A stretch of DNA of 64,000 nucleotides from an uncultured Collinsella sp. (GCA_900544115.1 UQTW01000001.1:124001-188000), one strand, 5' to 3'. Shown: positions 15,964-25,172, numbered from the stretch's first letter. Made by a program: numbers and translations. Notes: generated from the letters alone by a model not told the origin.

Positions 15964-17875
15964 GGCAACGACCGCCGAGCGCGCGATCAACCGTAAGGGC
16001 GGCACCATGTCGCGCCTCATCAAGACGCTCTTTGGCTTCTATCCCGTGCTTTTGCCCCTTGTCGTCGCCGGCGTGGTGCTCTGCGCCATCATCAACTCCA
16101 TCGGCGCGACCTTCCTGCAGAGCGCCCTGCAGATTATTAGCGAATCGTGGCAGTCGGGCGATTGGGAAGCCGCGCAGCCCAAGATCGCACAGCTCGTGAC
16201 CACCCTCGCCTGCATCTACGGCGTCGGCGTCCTGTCCTCGCTCTTCTGGAACCGCGCCATGGCTATCGTCACGCAGGGCTCGCTGGAGAAGCTGCGCGAG
16301 ATGATGTTCAACCGCATGCAGGACCTGCCGATCCGCTACTTCGACACGCACCAGCGCGGCGACATCATGAGCCACTACACCAACGACATCGACACGCTGC
16401 GTCAGATGATCAGCCAGTCGCTGCCCAACCTGCTCATGACGATCATCATCATCGTTACGGTGTTCTTTATCATGCTGTACTACAGCGTGTGGATGTGCCT
16501 GGTCATCATCGCCGGCGTCGCCTTTATGACCTTTATGACCAAGCTGCTCGGCTCCAACTCCGCGCGCTTCTTCATTGCACAGCAGACCGAACTCGGCGTG
16601 GTCGAAGGCCATATCGAGGAAGTCATGAACGGCCAGAAGGTCGTCAAGGCGTTCTGCCACGAGTCTGCCGCCGAGGCCGATTTTGACGAGCGCAACGAAA
16701 AGCTCTTCGAGGTCTCCCAGAAGGCCAACATGTACGCCAACATCCTCATGCCCATCCTTATGAACCTGGGCAACCTGCTCTACGTGCTGGTGGCCCTTGC
16801 CGGCGGCATTTTCCTGGCGCTGGGCGTGCCCAACCTGAGTATCTCGGGCATGGCGCTGTCCATCGCCGTCGTGGTGCCGTTCCTCAACATGACCAAGCAG
16901 TTCTGCGGACAGATCGGCCAGATTTCGCAGCAGATCAACGCCGTTGTCATGGGCCTCGCCGGCGCCGACCGCATCTTTGAGCTCATCGACGAGGAGCCCG
17001 AAGCCGACGAAGGCTACGTGACGCTCGTCAACGCGCAGGTGAACCCCGAGACATGGGAGCTCGAGGAGGCCGACCACCACACCGGCATGTGGGCATGGAA
17101 GCATCCGCACCGCGCAACCGGCGAGATCGAGTACGTACCGCTGCGCGGCGACCTGGTCATGGACAACGTCGACTTTGGCTACACGCCCGACCACGAGGTG
17201 CTGCACGGCGTGTCTGTGTTTGCCAAGCCGGGCCAGAAGGTTGCGTTTGTCGGCGCCACCGGTGCCGGCAAGACGACCATCACCAACCTCATCAACCGCT
17301 TCTACGACATCGCCGACGGCAAGATCCGCTACGACGGCATCAACGTCAACAAGATTCGCAAGGCCGATCTGCGCCGCTCGCTGGGCGTCGTGCTGCAGGA
17401 CGTGAACCTGTTCACCGGCACCGTGATGGATAACATCCGCTACGGCAACCTGGATGCGACCGACGAGGAATGCATCGCGGCGGCCAAGCTTGCCGGCGCG
17501 GACGACTTTATCACCCGCCTGCCCGACGGCTACGACACGATGCTCACCGGCAACGGCGCACAGCTGTCGCAGGGTCAGCGCCAGCTGATTTCAATCGCAC
17601 GCGCCGCCGTCGCCGATCCGCCGGCAATGATTCTGGACGAGGCAACGAGCTCCATCGACACCCGCACCGAGGCTATCGTGCAGGCGGGCATGGATAAACT
17701 CATGGAAGGCCGCACGACGTTTGTCATCGCACACCGCCTGTCCACCGTGCGCAACTCTGACGCGATCATCTGTCTGGATCACGGCCGCATCATCGAGCGC
17801 GGCAACCACGACGAGCTGATCGCCAAGCGCGGATATTACTACCAGCTCTACACGGGTGCGTTTGAGCTGGAGTAG
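15956..17875 (+). CDS. ABC exporter half, catalytic subunit (heterodimeric multidrug type)
   Basis: A 639-residue ABC exporter half. It has an intact Walker A GATGAGKTT, signature LSQGQRQL and Walker B MILDEATSSID with the catalytic Glu. Between the membrane domain and the ATPase domain is an extra segment of about 60 residues (GYVTLVNAQVNPETWEL onward) seen in some EfrD/BmrD-type subunits. ATG at 15956 follows AGGAGG. It pairs with the upstream degenerate half to form an inner-membrane exporter, probably for drugs or lipids, under MarR control. Cargo is not evident. Confidence 0.9.
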   Translation: MSKATTAERAINRKGGTMSRLIKTLFGFYPVLLPLVVAGVVLCAIINSIGATFLQSALQIISESWQSGDWEAAQPKIAQLVTTLACIYGVGVLSSLFWNRAMAIVTQGSLEKLREMMFNRMQDLPIRYFDTHQRGDIMSHYTNDIDTLRQMISQSLPNLLMTIIIIVTVFFIMLYYSVWMCLVIIAGVAFMTFMTKLLGSNSARFFIAQQTELGVVEGHIEEVMNGQKVVKAFCHESAAEADFDERNEKLFEVSQKANMYANILMPILMNLGNLLYVLVALAGGIFLALGVPNLSISGMALSIAVVVPFLNMTKQFCGQIGQISQQINAVVMGLAGADRIFELIDEEPEADEGYVTLVNAQVNPETWELEEADHHTGMWAWKHPHRATGEIEYVPLRGDLVMDNVDFGYTPDHEVLHGVSVFAKPGQKVAFVGATGAGKTTITNLINRFYDIADGKIRYDGINVNKIRKADLRRSLGVVLQDVNLFTGTVMDNIRYGNLDATDEECIAAAKLAGADDFITRLPDGYDTMLTGNGAQLSQGQRQLISIARAAVADPPAMILDEATSSIDTRTEAIVQAGMDKLMEGRTTFVIAHRLSTVRNSDAIICLDHGRIIERGNHDELIAKRGYYYQLYTGAFELE

Positions 17876-17890
17876 GAACGATTACTGACG

Positions 17891-17996
17891 GAGGGTTCCC
17901 CGGGGCGGCGGGGTAATTCCTCCGTGCTCAAACATTCTCGCTGCGCTGCGAAACTGCGCACGGAGGAAATACACCGCCGTCCACGGGGCACCCTCC
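17891..17996. repeat. Long imperfect inverted repeat
   Basis: GGAGGGTTCCCCGGGG...TTCCTCCGTGC (17891-17927) pairs imperfectly with GCACGGAGGAA...CCCTCC (17960-17996), giving a cruciform with arms of about 37 bases behind the exporter operon. Only one copy was seen in the window. Confidence 0.6.
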
Positions 17997-18039
17997 TACG
18001 CGTGATCAGCCCGTCGTTTAAAACGGAATAAAGGTTAGT

Positions 18040-18075
18040 GAGGCCCTGGCCGTTTGGCCAGGGCCTCGTTTTGTT
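18040..18075 (+). terminator. Intrinsic terminator of the MarR-ABC operon
   Basis: GAGGCCCTGGCC, loop GTTT, GGCCAGGGCCTC, then GTTTTGTT. The stem is 12 pairs. It follows the exporter genes on the plus strand. Confidence 0.85.
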
Positions 18076-18076
18076 A

Positions 18077-18166
18077 GTCTTTTTGGGACGGGGCTTTTTG
18101 ACTACTTTGAGGGTGCGCAGGCAGGGCGGCAAAAGTAGCTAAAAAAGCCCCGTCCCAAAAAGACTA
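18077..18166. repeat. Family D palindromic element, copy D1
   Basis: AGTCTTTTTGGGACGGGGC at the left pairs with GCCCCGTCCCAAAAAGACT at the right, enclosing about 50 bases with an inner GACTACTTT/AAAGTAGC pair. Copies: a partial one at 22730 and a fuller one at 58592. Confidence 0.7.
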
Positions 18167-18181
18167 CCCGCGCCAAATGAG

Positions 18182-19060
18182 CTAGTTGAGGAGTTGGGCC
18201 ATGGCGTTGACGAATTTTTGTACTTGGAGGGTGGGCTCGAGCGGGTAGTGCAAGAAGACCGGCACCTCGCGGCCACATAGGAACGGCACGCCCACAAAGG
18301 CCGGGTGTACCCCCGACCATGCGCCGCAGGTGAGCACCGCGTCGCCTTTTTCCTCGGCTTCGTTAAAGAGCGCAAAGTCGAAGCTATCCACATCGATCAC
18401 GTCCACGCCACCGTCGGCCAAAAGATCGATACGCAGGCTGTCCATGGCGTCGTTGCCGTGGCGCAGTACGCGCAGACGCATACCCTCCAAGTCGGCAACC
18501 GTAATGCGATTCTTGCGCGCCAGCGGGCTCGTGCGCGGCAGATCGATATAAAACGGCACGTTGACAATGCGGAGCTTTTGGCAGGCATCACCCCAGCGTG
18601 GGGTAGAAAAACTCGATTGCACCACATCGACCTCGCGGCCCAAGCTGCGCATGACGGTCTCGCGCTCGTCGTAGAGATCGCTTACCGGCACGATCTCAAA
18701 TCGCAGCGACGGTTCCAGATCGTGGATGCCCGACCACATCGACAGCGTTTGGCGCCCCGGGCACATCATCGACACGCCCAGGCGCACGGCACCGCCATCG
18801 CCCGCCGCGCGTCGGGCACGGCGCAGCGCGTCCTCGGATTGGCGCATGATCGAGCGCGCGTCGTCCACCAACAGCGCGCCCGCCGGCGTCACCTTGACGC
18901 CCGAGTGCGAGCGCTCGAACAACGTGATGCCAAACTCGGCCTCGAACCCCGACACCTGTTTAACGAGCGCCGGGGTCGACACGCGCAGCTTTGCCGCGGC
19001 ACGCGAGAAACTTCCCAGCTCCGCGGCGGCCGATATGGCCTCAAGTCGTCGATCGTACAC
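18182..19060 (-). CDS. LysR-family transcriptional regulator
   Basis: A 292-residue LysR protein. The N-terminal helix-turn-helix is RLEAISAAAELGSFSRAAAKL, followed by a periplasmic-binding-like effector domain to the end. GTG at 19060 is preferred over the frame's earlier GTG (19093) because GGGAG lies six bases upstream and the protein then starts at the usual point of the fold. It is divergent from an SDR-MFS-Gfo/Idh operon over 233 bases that hold a dyad at 19132, the normal LysR arrangement. The inducer is unknown. Confidence 0.88.
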   Translation of the reverse strand: MYDRRLEAISAAAELGSFSRAAAKLRVSTPALVKQVSGFEAEFGITLFERSHSGVKVTPAGALLVDDARSIMRQSEDALRRARRAAGDGGAVRLGVSMMCPGRQTLSMWSGIHDLEPSLRFEIVPVSDLYDERETVMRSLGREVDVVQSSFSTPRWGDACQKLRIVNVPFYIDLPRTSPLARKNRITVADLEGMRLRVLRHGNDAMDSLRIDLLADGGVDVIDVDSFDFALFNEAEEKGDAVLTCGAWSGVHPAFVGVPFLCGREVPVFLHYPLEPTLQVQKFVNAMAQLLN

Positions 19061-19131
19061 GTCAATCTCCCGTTTTCGCACGCGCGGGCCCACAGCACCG
19101 CAGGGGGTCGTTTTCGCAGGTCACGCGCTCA

Positions 19132-19150
19132 ATTGAGAACAAACCTCAAT
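19132..19150. promoter_or_regulatory. LysR-box candidate
   Basis: ATTGAG, seven bases, CTCAAT is a symmetric site with the T-N11-A style expected of LysR regulators, located between the LysR gene and the operon it faces. Confidence 0.5.
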
Positions 19151-19293
19151 GCTCAGTATAAACCTACGGTTAATGCCATTCTAACAAATATGCAATTCAC
19201 CTGCGCAAATGCAAAGCATACGATAACCAGCGAAAACCACGTGGGTCGATTAATGGGAGCGACCCACCGGGAGGCACAAGAAGGGAAGTTCCT

Positions 19294-20175
19294 ATGAGCA
19301 ACTGGCTTAAGCTCGAGGGCGATGTCTGCGCCGTGACCGGCGCACTCGGCGGCATGGGCGCCGAAATCTGCCGCGAGTTCGCCCGCAACGGCGCCAACGT
19401 CGTCCTGCTCGATCTGAACGAGGAGAAGGTCAAGGCCGCTGCCGCCGACCTTGCTGCCGAGTTTGGCATCCACGCCGAGGGCTACAAGATGAACGCCACC
19501 GACGAGGCCGAGGTTCAGGCTGCCGTCGACGCCACCATCGCCGACTTCGGTCGCGTCGACGTTCTCGTCAACACCGCCGGCATCCTGCGCTTCGCCGCCA
19601 TGGAGGACCTGCCGCTGAGCGACTGGAACGAGGTCCTCAACGTCAACCTTACCGGCTACTTCATCACCTCGCAGCGCTTTGGTCGCGAGATGATTAAGGC
19701 CGGCCAGGGTCGCCTGGTTCACATCTCGACCGTTGCCAGCCACTCCCCCGAGACGTTCTCGGGCGTGTACAGCTCCACAAAGGCGGGCGTCAACATGATG
19801 TCCAAGATGCTGGCTGCCGAGTGGGGCCCCTACGGCGTGCGCTCCAACTGCGTCGAGCCCTGCTTTGTTAAGACCCCCATGTCGGCGAGCTTTTACGCCG
19901 ACCCCGAGGTCGAGAAGAGCCGCAGCCGTCTCATCGCCACGCGCCGCATCGGCGAGGTCAGCGATATCGCCAACGCCGTCATGTTCCTGGCGTCCAAGCG
20001 CTCGGACTTTACCACCGGCGACGCCATCAAGGTCGACGGCGGCTTCTCCAATATGATGGGCGACCTCACCGCCAAGCCCGGCGGCCGTCGAGCCTTTGCC
20101 GACAACTACCTCAAGAACAAGGGTGTCGAGCTTTGGTCCGACGAGTCTGGCGTCGCAAAGCCCACTGACCAGTAA
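19294..20175 (+). CDS. SDR-family NAD(P)-dependent oxidoreductase
   Basis: A 293-residue classical short-chain dehydrogenase: nucleotide motif TGALGGMG near residue 16, the NTAG motif, catalytic Ser in HISTVAS and Tyr-x3-Lys in YSSTK. An acidic VLLDLNEE after beta-strand 2 suggests NAD preference. The tail after KVDGGFSNM is about 35 residues longer than usual. AAGGGAAG precedes ATG. First gene of an operon with an OxlT-like MFS carrier and a Gfo/Idh dehydrogenase, facing a LysR regulator. A two-dehydrogenase route for a polyol, sugar acid or cyclic alcohol is likely, but the substrate is unknown. Confidence 0.88.
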   Translation: MSNWLKLEGDVCAVTGALGGMGAEICREFARNGANVVLLDLNEEKVKAAAADLAAEFGIHAEGYKMNATDEAEVQAAVDATIADFGRVDVLVNTAGILRFAAMEDLPLSDWNEVLNVNLTGYFITSQRFGREMIKAGQGRLVHISTVASHSPETFSGVYSSTKAGVNMMSKMLAAEWGPYGVRSNCVEPCFVKTPMSASFYADPEVEKSRSRLIATRRIGEVSDIANAVMFLASKRSDFTTGDAIKVDGGFSNMMGDLTAKPGGRRAFADNYLKNKGVELWSDESGVAKPTDQ

Positions 20176-20240
20176 ACCAGCCTGACAGGGAGGCCCGCGG
20201 TGATGCCCGCCCCTCCCCCGCATCGATTAGAAAGAGTCCA

Positions 20241-21497
20241 ATGGCTTCCACCAACTCCAACAAGGGTCGCGCCGTCGTGCTTTCCGCCGCGTGCGTCACC
20301 ATGTTCTTCATCAGCTCCATCGCGCTGTACTCCGTCGTGTCCAAGAACCTGCTCGCCGTCTACCCCGAGTGGTCCAGCGCACTTACCTGGGCTTTCCCGG
20401 TCTTCCAGACCATCATGGCCGTGACGGGCATCTTCGCCGGCCGCATCTCCGATAAGATCGGCCCGCGCAACGTCGTGATCGCTGCCGCCGTGTGCTACGG
20501 CGTGGGCTGGTTCATGTCCGGCACCGTCACCGAGCCGTGGCAGTTCTACCTGTGGTTCTCGCTCGTCGCCGCCATCGGCAACGGCCTGGGCTACAACCCC
20601 GCGCTCACCACCGGCCAAAAGTGGTTCATCGACAAAAAGGGCCTCGCCTCCGGCATCACCCTGGCCGCTTCGACCGCCGGCCCCGCTGTGCTGTCCCCGG
20701 TGCTCGCCTCGCTGCTCATCCCGAGTCTGGGCATCTTTGGCGCCCTCAAGGCACTCGGCGTCATCTTCTTTGTGACGATCGCCGCCTCCGCCCTGTTCCT
20801 GAAGGCCCCCGAGGCCGGTTGGCTGCCCGAGGGCTTCGAGGCCCCCAAGGGCGGCGCGCACGCCGGTACCTTCGGCGACCTCACCCCGGGCGAGATGGTC
20901 AAAACCCCGCGCTTCTGGGTCCTCATCGCCACCTTCGCCTTCGCCGCCACCGCGGGCACCCTGCTTGTGGGCAAGGTTGCCTCCATCGCCGCCGTCCAGC
21001 TCTTCGCCGACCCCACGAGTGCCGCAGCCGTCGCCCTCGGCGGCATGGTCGTCTCCGTCAACACCTGCGCCAACCTGGTCGGTCGCCTTTCCTTTGGCCA
21101 GATCATCGACAAGATCGGTGCCTACAAGTCGCTGCTCATCAGCCTTGTCGTGACCATCGTCGCGCTCGTCATCATGTCGATGAGCTTTACGCAGAGCATG
21201 TTCTTTGTGGCGCTCGCTCTGCTCGGCTTTAGCTTTGGCGCCCTGCTCGTCATCTACCCGCCGCTCACCGGTGGCGCCTTTGGCACCAGCAACATCGGTG
21301 TCAACTACGGCATCATGTTTTTGGGCTACGCCGCCTCTACCTGGATCAGCCAGCCCATCACTGCCGTGCTGTATCACGCCGAGGCCGGCAGCGCCGCCTA
21401 CCAGCAGTCCTTCTACGGCGCCATCGTGATCGCCGCCATCGCCGTCGTGCTCACCCTCTACATGATGGTCTCCGACAGCAAGAAGAAGTCCGCCTAG
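20241..21497 (+). CDS. MFS transporter, OxlT-like (oxalate/formate antiporter family)
   Basis: A 418-residue twelve-helix MFS protein. Features of the OxlT-type group are the N-terminal FFISSIALYSVVSKNLL, the loop GRISDKIGPRNVV between helices 2 and 3, and GNGLGYNPALTTGQKWFIDKKG. This group exchanges or imports small carboxylates. It starts 65 bases after the SDR gene. Together with two oxidoreductases under a LysR regulator it probably imports the substrate of that pathway. A family A palindrome follows its stop (21503-21535), before the last gene. Confidence 0.85.
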   Translation: MASTNSNKGRAVVLSAACVTMFFISSIALYSVVSKNLLAVYPEWSSALTWAFPVFQTIMAVTGIFAGRISDKIGPRNVVIAAAVCYGVGWFMSGTVTEPWQFYLWFSLVAAIGNGLGYNPALTTGQKWFIDKKGLASGITLAASTAGPAVLSPVLASLLIPSLGIFGALKALGVIFFVTIAASALFLKAPEAGWLPEGFEAPKGGAHAGTFGDLTPGEMVKTPRFWVLIATFAFAATAGTLLVGKVASIAAVQLFADPTSAAAVALGGMVVSVNTCANLVGRLSFGQIIDKIGAYKSLLISLVVTIVALVIMSMSFTQSMFFVALALLGFSFGALLVIYPPLTGGAFGTSNIGVNYGIMFLGYAASTWISQPITAVLYHAEAGSAAYQQSFYGAIVIAAIAVVLTLYMMVSDSKKKSA

Positions 21498-21502
21498 TTG
21501 TA

Positions 21503-21535
21503 CCGATGCGGCAAAGGGGCAGCCCTTTTGTCGCA
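21503..21535. repeat. Family A short palindrome, copy A4
   Basis: GATGCGGCAAAGGGGC pairs with GCCCTTTTGTCGCATT. It lies inside an operon, between the MFS and Gfo/Idh genes, so it could attenuate or stabilise the transcript. Confidence 0.65.
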
Positions 21536-21566
21536 TTCCACCAGCCACCAGCATTAAGGAGTCGTA

Positions 21567-22607
21567 ATGTCTGAGCTCAACCCCGTCCGCATTGCCGTTA
21601 TCGGCGCCGGCGCCATGGGCCGCAACCACATCCGCTTTGTCACCGAGGAGCCCGAGGCCGAGCTCGTCGCCATCGCCGACGCCTTTGAGGGCGCCCGCGC
21701 CACGGCCGAGGCCGCCGGCGTGCCGTTTTATACCGATCCCGCCCAGATGATGGACGAGGTCAAGCCCGAGGCCGTCATCATCGCCACCCCCAACGACCTG
21801 CACCTGGGCGTTGCCCGCGAGGCCATCAAGCGCAACATCGTGCCGCTGGTCGAAAAGCCGATCTCCAACGATCTCGAGGATGCCCAGGCCTTCGCCGCCG
21901 AGGCCGAGACCGCCGGCGTGCCCGTACTCGTGGGTCAGCACCGTCGCCACAACCCGTTTGTGAACAAGGCCAAGGAGATCATCGAGTCCGGCGAGCTGGG
22001 CAAGCTCACCGTGTCGAGCTTCCACTACATGATCTATAAGAACGACGAGTACTTCGACGTCGAGTGGCGCCGCAAGAAGGGTGCCGGCCCGATTCTGGTC
22101 AACCTGGTGCACGACGTCGACCTGCTCCGTTACCTGCTGGGCGAGCCCGTTGCCGTCCAGGGTATGCAGTCCAGCGCCGCCCGCGGTTTTGAGACCGAGG
22201 ACTCCGCCGTGGTCAACGTCCGTTTTGCCGATGGCGCGCTTGCGAGCATGACCATCTCCGACGCCACCGCCAGCCCTTGGAACTGGGAGGCAACCGCTCG
22301 CGAGGATCCGCAGTACCGCCCCTTCGACGCCGACGCCTACTTTATCGGCGGCACCAAGGGCGCCCTGTCGCTGCCCCGCCTGCACCAGTTCTCCTACGAC
22401 GGCGCCTCTAACTGGCACAAGCCGCTGCAGATGGAGATTCCGGCCGTCGACCCGGCGCTTCCCCACAAGATGCAGCTCAAGCACTTTGTGAAGGTCGTCC
22501 GCCGCGAGGTCGAGCCCGTCGTGACGCCGGCCGACAACGTCAAGACGCTCACGCTTCTCAACGCCGTCAAGGAGGCCGCCGAGACCGGCCAGCTCGTCGA
22601 GCTGTAA
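21567..22607 (+). CDS. Gfo/Idh/MocA-family oxidoreductase
   Basis: A 346-residue dehydrogenase with the N-terminal Rossmann motif VIGAGAMGRNH and the conserved VEKPIS segment (residues about 92-97). The C-terminal alpha/beta domain contains GPILVNLVHDVDLLRYLLG, where the His of NLVHD is the usual catalytic His. Relatives oxidise inositols, sugars or shikimate/quinate-like substrates. AAGGAG precedes ATG. It is the third gene of the LysR-controlled operon; with the SDR it gives two redox steps. The substrate is unresolved. Confidence 0.88.
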   Translation: MSELNPVRIAVIGAGAMGRNHIRFVTEEPEAELVAIADAFEGARATAEAAGVPFYTDPAQMMDEVKPEAVIIATPNDLHLGVAREAIKRNIVPLVEKPISNDLEDAQAFAAEAETAGVPVLVGQHRRHNPFVNKAKEIIESGELGKLTVSSFHYMIYKNDEYFDVEWRRKKGAGPILVNLVHDVDLLRYLLGEPVAVQGMQSSAARGFETEDSAVVNVRFADGALASMTISDATASPWNWEATAREDPQYRPFDADAYFIGGTKGALSLPRLHQFSYDGASNWHKPLQMEIPAVDPALPHKMQLKHFVKVVRREVEPVVTPADNVKTLTLLNAVKEAAETGQLVEL

Positions 22608-22679
22608 CGCCTTAAGAGCGGCCGCGACAGAAACCCCATGCCGAGCCCCTCGGTCCGCCACAAATAAGCCCCTCTTCTT

Positions 22680-22717
22680 TGCCCTGCGAGCAGCCTCATG
22701 CCCGCAGGGCATTTTTA
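22680..22717 (+). terminator. Intrinsic terminator of the SDR-MFS-Gfo operon
   Basis: TGCCCTGCG pairs with CGCAGGGCA around a 14-base loop and is followed by TTTTTAT. Confidence 0.75.
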
Positions 22718-22729
22718 TGAGGGGGTAGT

Positions 22730-22756
22730 CTTTCTGGGACGGGGGACTTTTTGCAC
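22730..22756. repeat. Family D half element, copy D2
   Basis: TAGTCTTTCTGGGACGGGGG followed by ACTTTTTGCACC matches the left half of D1. The right half is missing, and a family B copy follows 17 bases later. Confidence 0.5.
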
Positions 22757-22772
22757 CTTAGCTTGATTCGTT

Positions 22773-22934
22773 CGCCACGAAATGTGCCTATCTACTACGT
22801 TTAGCCGATCACCCTCAACCATACCGAATTTCGCGAAATAAAAACCGCAGGTAGACGAGTTGCTAATCTTCGGAAAACCCAGGCATGGTCAGCCCATACG
22901 GTTCAAACGTAGTAGATAGGCCGCTTTCGTGGCG
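22773..22934 (+). repeat. Family B structured repeat, copy B2
   Basis: CGCCACGAAA (22773-22782) pairs with TTTCGTGGCG (22925-22934), then CCTATCTACTACGTTT with AAACGTAGTAGATAGG. The core ACCGCAGGTAGA and the inner CAACCATACC/GGCATGGT stem follow the B1 layout with changed pairs. Confidence 0.75.
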
Positions 22935-23015
22935 CGGCCCCAAAACAGTCTTTTGGGGCGGGTGGTATCCTTGGTAGCCCTGTGCTGCAAACGCACCTTA
23001 AACGCAAGGAGTCCC

Positions 23016-25163
23016 ATGGATCTTATCGCCCAGCTCGCCCGCGAGCTCAACCTTAAGGCCGCCAACGTCGAGGCGGCCGTCAAGCTCATCGACGAGGGCA
23101 ACACCATCCCATTTATCTCGCGCTACCGCAAGGAAGCCACGGGCGGCATGGACGACGTCGCCCTGCGCGCACTCGACGAGCGCCTGTCCTACCTGCGCAA
23201 TCTTGAGCAGCGTAAAGAGGACGTCATTCTGCTCATCGACGCCCAAGGCAAGCTCACGCCCGAGCTCGAGGCACAGATCCGCGAGGCCACGCAGCTCCAG
23301 CGTGTCGAGGACCTCTACAAGCCCTACCGCAAAAAGCGCATGACCCGCGCGCAGAAGGCCCGCGAGGCAGGCCTGGAGCCGCTTGCCAACATGATCATCA
23401 TGCAGGCATCCGCCAAGGGCAGCGCGCTCGACACCGCCGCGGCATACGTTAACGAGGAGGCCGGCTTCGACACGCCCGAGAAGGCGCTTGCCGGCGCCGC
23501 CGACATCGTGGCCGAGACGGTAGCCGAGGACCCGGAGAACGTCGCCGACCTGCGCACCTTTACGCAAAACACCGCCGACATCGTCGTCGAGGCAACCGAC
23601 CCCGCCGAGAAGACCCCCTACGAGCCCTACTACAACTACGACGAACCCGTGCGCAAGATCCCCAACCACCGCATCCTTGCCATCGACCGCGGCGAGCGCG
23701 AGGGCAAGCTCCGCGTACGCGTGAACGTCGACGGCGCCGCCGCCACGGCACGCCTCGGTAGTCGTTGGCCCCGACGCCAGGGCGTCTTCGCCCCGGTCTT
23801 CGACGCCGCCATCGCCGACGGCTACAAGCGCCTTATGGCCCCCTCCCTGGAGCGCGAGGCCCGCGCCAAGCTCACCGTTCGCGCCCAGACCGAGGCCATC
23901 AACGTCTTTGCCAAGAATCTCGAGGGCCTGCTCTCGGCGCGCCCCGTGCGCGGCGCACGCGTGCTCGCGCTCGACCCGGGCTACCGCACCGGCTGCAAGG
24001 TCGCCGTCATGGACGAGACCGGCAAGCTGCTCGACCACGGCGTAGTCTACCCCACCAAGCCGCGCCACGACGTCGCCGGCACCAAGCGCGAGCTCGCCCG
24101 CCTCGTCAAGAAGGACGGCGTCAACACCATCGTCATCGGCAACGGCACCGCCAGCCGCGAGACCGAGGAAGTCGTCTCGGAGTTCATTGCCGAGCAGGCG
24201 CCCGGGCTGCGATACACCATCGTCAACGAAGCCGGCGCGTCGGTGTACTCCGCCTCCGAGCTCGCCAGTCAGGAATACCCCGACCTGGACGTCACCGTGC
24301 GCGGCGCCATGAGCCTGGGCCGCCGTCTGCAGGACCCGTTGGCAGAGCTCGTCAAGATTCCGCCCCAGTCCATCGGCGTGGGCCAGTACCAGCACGACCT
24401 TGACCAGGCCGAGCTTTCGCGCACCCTAGGCCACGTGGTGGAAGACGTCGTCAACCGCGTGGGCGTCAACGTCAACACCGCAAGCGCGAGCCTGCTGGGA
24501 TACGTATCGGGCATCACGCCGAGCGTGGCCAAGAATATCGTGGCCTACCGCGAGGAAAACGGAGCCTTTACCGATCGCCGCCAGCTCAAGAAGGTCCCCA
24601 AGCTGGGACCCAAGGCATACCTCAACGCCGCGGGCTTCCTGCGCATTAGCGGCGGCAAGAACCCGCTCGACGCGACGAGCGTCCACCCCGAAAGCTACGA
24701 GGTGGCCACGGCCGTCCTGGAACGCGCCGGCGTTGCGGCAAGCGAGCTCAGCCGCGGCGGCGTGCCCGACATCGAGCGCCGTCTGGGCAGCATTTCGGCA
24801 CTGGCAAGCGACCTGGACTGTGGCACCCTGACGCTCATCGACATTGTCAACGAGCTCAAGAAGCCCGGTCGCGACCCGCGCGACGACGCGCCCGAGGCGG
24901 TCTTTAGCCGCTCGGCACTTTCTATTGACGACCTGGAGCCCGGCATGGAGCTCAAGGGCACGGTGCGCAACGTCGTCGACTTTGGCGCCTTCGTCGACGT
25001 GGGCGTGCACCAGGACGGCCTCGTGCACATCTCCAAGCTGGCCAGCCGCTTCGTCAAGCACCCCAGCGACGTGGTGCGCGTCGGCGACACGGTGAAGGTA
25101 TGGGTAGAAAAGGTCGATCGCGACCGCAAAAAGATCTCCCTCACCATGGTGCGGGGCAAATAA
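23016..25163 (+). CDS. tex: Tex RNA-binding transcription accessory protein
   Basis: A 715-residue Tex/YdcI-type protein, complete in length. In order: N-terminal helical region with IPFISRYRKEATGGMDD; a YqgF/RNase H-like domain with VLALDPGYRTGCKVAVMD; helix-hairpin-helix repeats (NTASASLLGYVSGITPSVAKN); and a C-terminal S1 RNA-binding domain (MELKGTVRNVVDFGAFVDVG). Tex proteins bind RNA and the transcription machinery and affect stress tolerance and virulence gene expression. ATG at 23016 follows AAGGAG; the frame extends upstream without a ribosome site. Monocistronic, with its own terminator. Confidence 0.96.
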   Translation: MDLIAQLARELNLKAANVEAAVKLIDEGNTIPFISRYRKEATGGMDDVALRALDERLSYLRNLEQRKEDVILLIDAQGKLTPELEAQIREATQLQRVEDLYKPYRKKRMTRAQKAREAGLEPLANMIIMQASAKGSALDTAAAYVNEEAGFDTPEKALAGAADIVAETVAEDPENVADLRTFTQNTADIVVEATDPAEKTPYEPYYNYDEPVRKIPNHRILAIDRGEREGKLRVRVNVDGAAATARLGSRWPRRQGVFAPVFDAAIADGYKRLMAPSLEREARAKLTVRAQTEAINVFAKNLEGLLSARPVRGARVLALDPGYRTGCKVAVMDETGKLLDHGVVYPTKPRHDVAGTKRELARLVKKDGVNTIVIGNGTASRETEEVVSEFIAEQAPGLRYTIVNEAGASVYSASELASQEYPDLDVTVRGAMSLGRRLQDPLAELVKIPPQSIGVGQYQHDLDQAELSRTLGHVVEDVVNRVGVNVNTASASLLGYVSGITPSVAKNIVAYREENGAFTDRRQLKKVPKLGPKAYLNAAGFLRISGGKNPLDATSVHPESYEVATAVLERAGVAASELSRGGVPDIERRLGSISALASDLDCGTLTLIDIVNELKKPGRDPRDDAPEAVFSRSALSIDDLEPGMELKGTVRNVVDFGAFVDVGVHQDGLVHISKLASRFVKHPSDVVRVGDTVKVWVEKVDRDRKKISLTMVRGK

Positions 25164-25172
25164 GCCGCTGCA

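Larger units (their letters stand above)
22608..23015. other. 408-base intergenic region with terminator and repeats D2, B2
   Basis: No gene was supported. It contains the operon terminator (22680-22717), a half copy of family D (22730-22756) and family B copy B2 (22773-22934), then the tex ribosome site. Confidence 0.7.

Noticed and set aside
20106..22712. An 868-codon open frame antisense to the SDR, MFS and Gfo/Idh genes
   Set aside because: It arises from strong G/C third-position bias in the plus-strand genes; its peptide is Gly/Asp/His-rich with no domain, and the plus-strand products are clear enzymes.
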